Source of the DNA: Sclerurus mexicanus
Taxonomy: Eukaryota; Chordata; Aves; Passeriformes; Furnariidae
Assembly (NCBI GenBank): GCA_013396755.1
Contig: VWZF01005528.1
Span: 124,001-188,000 of the forward strand
DNA: 64,000 bases
Direction: 5' to 3'
Shown: piece by piece, positions 59,746-64,000 of the stretch
Numbering within the stretch: the first letter of the stretch is position 1
Layout of the letters: every line of letters starts with the position of its first letter
The notes under the pieces: generated by a model
What the model was told of the DNA's origin: nothing
Seen by the model: the letters and a program-made list of their open reading frames with translations, nothing else
The model's database searches: none
Made by a program: the position numbers and the translations under genes

Positions 59746-59764
59746 TCCCCCCCTCCCCCCTCCC
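59746..59764 (-). other. C-rich tract, G-quadruplex/i-motif candidate
   Basis: Seven C, T, six C, T, three C on the + strand, i.e. G runs on the minus strand that can supply four G tracts with single-base loops. Confidence 0.6.
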
Positions 59765-62700
59765 TGCAGGTTTCACTGTTGGGCGCATTCTCTTTCTCTT
59801 TGTTTGGCTGGACCAATGTGCATCCCCTCCCTCAACAGCTCCTGCTTACACAGGGTTAATATCTGGCAGCACAGCGTGAGATATGAAAATAGACCAAACA
59901 AAGATTAAACTCGTATTTGGCTTGTTTCCAGAGCCCAGCTTGGGCTTTAGAGAGTGTGTTCCCCTTGCCATTGGAAGCCTCACCTCACCCAGTGGGATTT
60001 TTTTATTGCAGGTAGTATGAATACATCCACCTGGACCTGTGGCTTGGATCCTTGGCAGGAGCACCCAGTACTCCTCTTCCATCCAGTACCATCCATGTCT
60101 GTCTTATGGGAGGTGGCCCTGACCCACAGCAGGGGTCTGAGCAGTTGTGTTGTACCACACCAGGGCATGGCATGGGGCCTGTTTCCCTTTCTGGGAGAAA
60201 AAGTTCTCTGGGCCTGAAATACATAATTGTTTTGGTTTCTGAAGGCCAAAAGCTGGTCGTCCCCTCTTCAGGGGGCAAGATACAGCTGTAACAGGCTGTC
60301 TTTCCCTTTTCTCCTCTTCATTCAAACAATGTTTATAGTCTTTCCTGAACATGGCTTTATATCTCCCAACCACGGGCATCTCTCTTAAACTGCTGTGCTC
60401 TTGTGTCAGCAGCGTGGACAACCCCACACATTTCTGTTAGGAGACAGCAAGGAAATAAGGCCACATGGTGTTCACAGAACTTCCCCTTTGTGCTGTGCCC
60501 AAGACAGGTCTCAAGCCTTTGAAGCAGATACTTGCATCTGTGTCTCCAAATGTCTCCTAGAAACTTGATTTGATGATGTCTCCTGCGGAGCAGCTTAGGC
60601 AGCGAAGTTGTGTTATTGGGTGAAGCAAGCTGTGCCAGCACATCACTGGGGGTGAACAGGGTGGGGGAGAAGGTTGAGGACAAGAGTGGTTAGCTGGAGA
60701 ACTGACACAGTTTTTGTCCTTGAAAAACCAATGTTTCCTTATTTGTAATGAACTGTTGTTGGCAATTTACTGCTGCCAGCTGCATCTCTGTGGTTGATTA
60801 AGGGAGCTTGGATCTTAAATATGTAATAACTCCCTGAAAGCCATTGAGAGGTAGTTATTAGCGTCATCAAGGCCTGTGTACACATCCGCTGTGCTCCTTT
60901 ATGAAAAGGCTACCTATTAAATGCATTGTAGTAATTTATAAAACACAGGATCTAGGCTTGTTTTAAGAAATGAAAACAACAACCCTAGCAAAGCTTGTTG
61001 GTGTGGAAAAGTTATCTTGGAGCGAAGTACTGCTGCACAGCTCCTTGCTGGGAAGGCAAGAATGGGGGATATGAGAAGTCCTGTCCCCCTTTGCAGACCC
61101 TTCCGTCCCTGGCATGTGCTTGAGCACTGCTGGCAGCAGCACTGGCACCAGCAGTGATATGCAGGTTTTGTCTACAGAGCTGGCATCCATCACTCTCCCT
61201 TCTGTGCGCATGGGATCCATTGCTGTGGCAAAGCCTTGAGCTGTGAGAGGTAATTCATTAGTACACATGATCCGGAAGCAAGTGCACTTCAAGCTGTGCA
61301 TCTGCCTTGGGAATAGACTTCCTTCCTCTGACACTTTGCCCTCAGGTTTGAACTCAATGGATGGCACTCGGTATTCTTGCAGCAGCAGGGCTGAATTTGT
61401 GGGCTTAAAACAAGAGTGACAGAACAAAAAGCAGACAGCTGACCACAGCTGGCATCCAAGCATCTGTGCAGATGGGCAGAGAAACATCTACTGTCATCCA
61501 AAGGCGAACAGAGAGGAGAAGTTGGACCTGTCAGACAACTGACTGAGTCAGAAGCAGACCCTACTCAAAGGGAGAGGCTGAGCCCAGGGGCATCCTCCCA
61601 TATTGCTGCAGGTGGATAGAGTGCAATTGGCCAGCTCTCTGCTGACAGGGGGATGTGATGTTGCTCTGCCCTTGTCAGGCAAGCGTACCAGAGGTGATGC
61701 ACAGTCTTCCATGTCTGGATCTGATTTCTATGTGCCTCTACTGACTTTGCTCACACCAGGGAAAAAATCATGTGTTCACTAGCAAGGACATGAACATTGT
61801 TGCCATGCAATGGGAAAGTCACCTATCCTATCCTTGTCTTTGCTCCTTCCCCTGTTCTCCAGCACCACAGGATAACTGTTTTAGCTTAACCTTCACAGTC
61901 TGGTCTTGCTGAACCACCTGTGTTTCTTCAGCACTCTCACATAGGGAGCTTTGATTAACAGTCTTTCACAGCCACAGTGTTTGCAATGGCTGGGTGCATG
62001 GTCTTGCTGCACTGGTGATACTGGGGGTGTTCTCTTCTTTGCCGTCTTGGGCATAGTTGGAGTTAAGGTCAGCTCTTTCTAAGTCATAGATGCCATTTAG
62101 CCTGAGGACATCTTGGGAGATATCAAAAACTGTACTAATAAAGTTTCTGACAATGACATTGGAGGCGCTGTGCTGGTTTCCAAGAATGGCAGTGCTGGAT
62201 CCTGGGTGACAACAAATAATAACAGCATTCTCTGTTTTAAAAATATCTTGGTGTAAGAGAGAAAATATTCCCACTGCTGTGTAAGTAAGAGGGTAACCAG
62301 TGTGGGCCTCCTCCATCCAGTCCCTATATGGTTCCATTTCCATAGTGTCTGGACTCCTTCCTACACAATCAAAGGAACAATAAAATGCTTTTGGCAATCA
62401 GAAATAAAGCAATAACAAAGAATGGGGGCATGGCTGGGTCTCTGTGAGCTGGGTGCTGGAAGGAGAGAGATGGAACTGATAGCATATGCCTGACCCATAA
62501 AAGCAAAGTCCTTTCCAGGGAAAGGCCCTCTGAGTGCAGATGCTCTCAGGTGGCTGAAGACAGGGGTGGGGACCGAGTGGAGTCCAGTGCAGAGATACTG
62601 CCTTTGGGGTCTTTTTAGAGGTGGTTTAAATTTTATGGCAATGTTGTCAGCAAGCTTCTTTGCTCTTTGGAGGACCGGAATGATTACTCTGGTCATTTGC

Positions 62701-64000
62701 TCCTATTAAAACACTGGGGTGCGGTAGTCATACACTGTGCTATTTTGGGGTTATGCAATATGGCTCTAATTCAACCACAAGCCCAGTACACCCTGCAGTG
62801 ACCCTTGTCCCAAGGGCCAGATGCACTGTCTCCAGGTGGCAAAGCTGTTATCTCACTGGCTGGGATGTAAGAAGGACATGAAGTTTCTTACTGGGTCCAG
62901 AACAAAACAAATAAAAGGATTGATTTGCTCTGAGTTCTTTTCCAAACTCAGTTTCTTGCTTTCAAGTAAGCAACTCATTTTGAGATGTGCTTGCATGTTT
63001 GTGGTTTGTCAGTACATGTCATTCTAAAGAACAAAATAGTTATGTGTTGAGTCTTTGCAAACAAATTGGAGTAGAAACCTATTGATCCATTATCACACTC
63101 ATCAGCACCTCAAACTGCTCAGGCAGGCTCTCAGCTCCTCAGCCTCTGCAGGCATCCCCCCTGCCTGCCCTTCCCCCTGGTGCTTGCCCCTCCATCTCTG
63201 TGCAGCTCGTGTGGCTGTGACTCTGCCATCCTCTGCCCCTAAACCTTACCTGTTCATCCTGAGCACTGCTCTCACCACTGTTGTGACAGATGACTTATCC
63301 TGGCATGCCTTTATATAAGGGCAAGCAACACGCTTGTCTGGAGACTGTGGACATTGTGGTCTGAGGAGTTGTGCATCCTTGGCCACAGCCCTCCCTTCCC
63401 TCTCGGCAGTGCCACTGTGCAGCCCAGGCTGCTGTCCTCACACTGCACATCTCTCATACAAATTCACAGCCCTGTCACAGCATATAAGGCAGAAAAGAAG
63501 TCAGTTTTTCAGGGTGTCTGGAATGAATTGAGCTGCAGTGAGCAGAGGAGAGACACTCTGATTTCATTGAGAAGAGGAACCTTGGTCTGAGACAAAACCT
63601 GTTACTTTGTCTCAAGTAGGTAGGGAGCAGGTTTAACCTGGCACCAGACTCTGCACAGGAACCAAGTGACTGCTTCGTTCCATTTGCTTCCATTCACACT
63701 TTAAGTTCAGTTATTGAAATTTATCTTCCTCCTTAGCTTAACCTGGGTATGTGACAGGACCTAGGGAAATAAGATACCACCCCTATATAGAGTAAACATA
63801 ATGTAATAATAAATAATAAAATAATGTAAACAAAGTCAGTATTAATGCCCCAGGCACAAACCATCCCAACACAGGGGAAAGGGAGGGAAGTGTAGCAGGA
63901 GATTTACCTGACTCATGAGCTCTCTAGTGACCTGGAACTCAGGAAGGAATCATACAAAAACCTTAAAATGGGGCAGTTTAGTAGGGAGGATTTTAACAGA

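Larger units (their letters stand above)
55256..64000 (+). other. SLC8A1: SLC8A1 intron 2, start
   Basis: No further NCX1 exon was found up to the window end; in other vertebrates this intron is very long. A C-rich tract at 59746-59764 and a possible old repeat at about 58765-58930 are listed separately. A minus-strand ORF of 143 codons (61966-62397) is unexplained and discussed in the findings. Confidence 0.8.

Noticed and set aside
1..64000. tRNA, rRNA, CRISPR, bacterial operons or telomeric repeats
   Set aside because: None seen. The sequence is vertebrate intronic/intergenic DNA, and those feature types either do not apply or were not found by eye.

Overview
The window is from a vertebrate nuclear genome, almost certainly a bird. 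It carries several CR1 LINE copies with the avian 3' tail (an imperfect ATTCTGTG/ATTCTATG octamer repeat), solo LTRs of a type common in neoavian genomes, and one long exon whose protein is unmistakably the cardiac-type sodium/calcium exchanger NCX1 (SLC8A1). A neoavian rather than galliform source is likely from the LTR type, but the species cannot be read from the sequence.

Only one protein-coding feature is secure: the large second exon of SLC8A1 at 53414-55249 on the + strand. It holds the start codon, signal peptide, transmembrane segments 1-5 with the alpha-1 repeat, the XIP segment, all of CBD1 and the first part of CBD2. It ends at a consensus 5' splice site inside codon 600. The remaining exons lie beyond the right edge of the window. 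About 10 kb upstream (about 42.7-43.7 kb) is the only strong CpG island, a good candidate for an alternative first exon and promoter. The rest is intron 1/5' flank (left) and intron 2 (right).

Region by region. 1-9 kb: unique sequence, a minus-strand CR1 at 3.5 kb and, at 7.2-8.3 kb, a broken minus-strand endogenous retrovirus 5' end (LTR with TATA and poly(A) signals, a tRNA-Leu-like primer binding site, leader and a gag-position ORF). 9-21 kb: an old CR1 remnant and four younger CR1 pieces. 27 kb: a G-quadruplex motif next to an AT-rich low-complexity block. 30-35 kb: two related ~415 bp solo LTRs in opposite orientation, with two CR1 copies between them. 42.7-43.7 kb: CpG island with a GC-rich minisatellite, a G-quadruplex motif and three ambiguous bases. 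53.4-55.2 kb: SLC8A1 exon 2. 55.25-64 kb: intron 2, without recognised exons.

The observation most worth following is in exon 2. By the visible splice sites it is 1836 nt, exactly 612 codons, and open in one frame from end to end. A circular exon-2 RNA, a form already known for mammalian NCX1, would here have an endless reading frame. No novel multi-gene system was seen.
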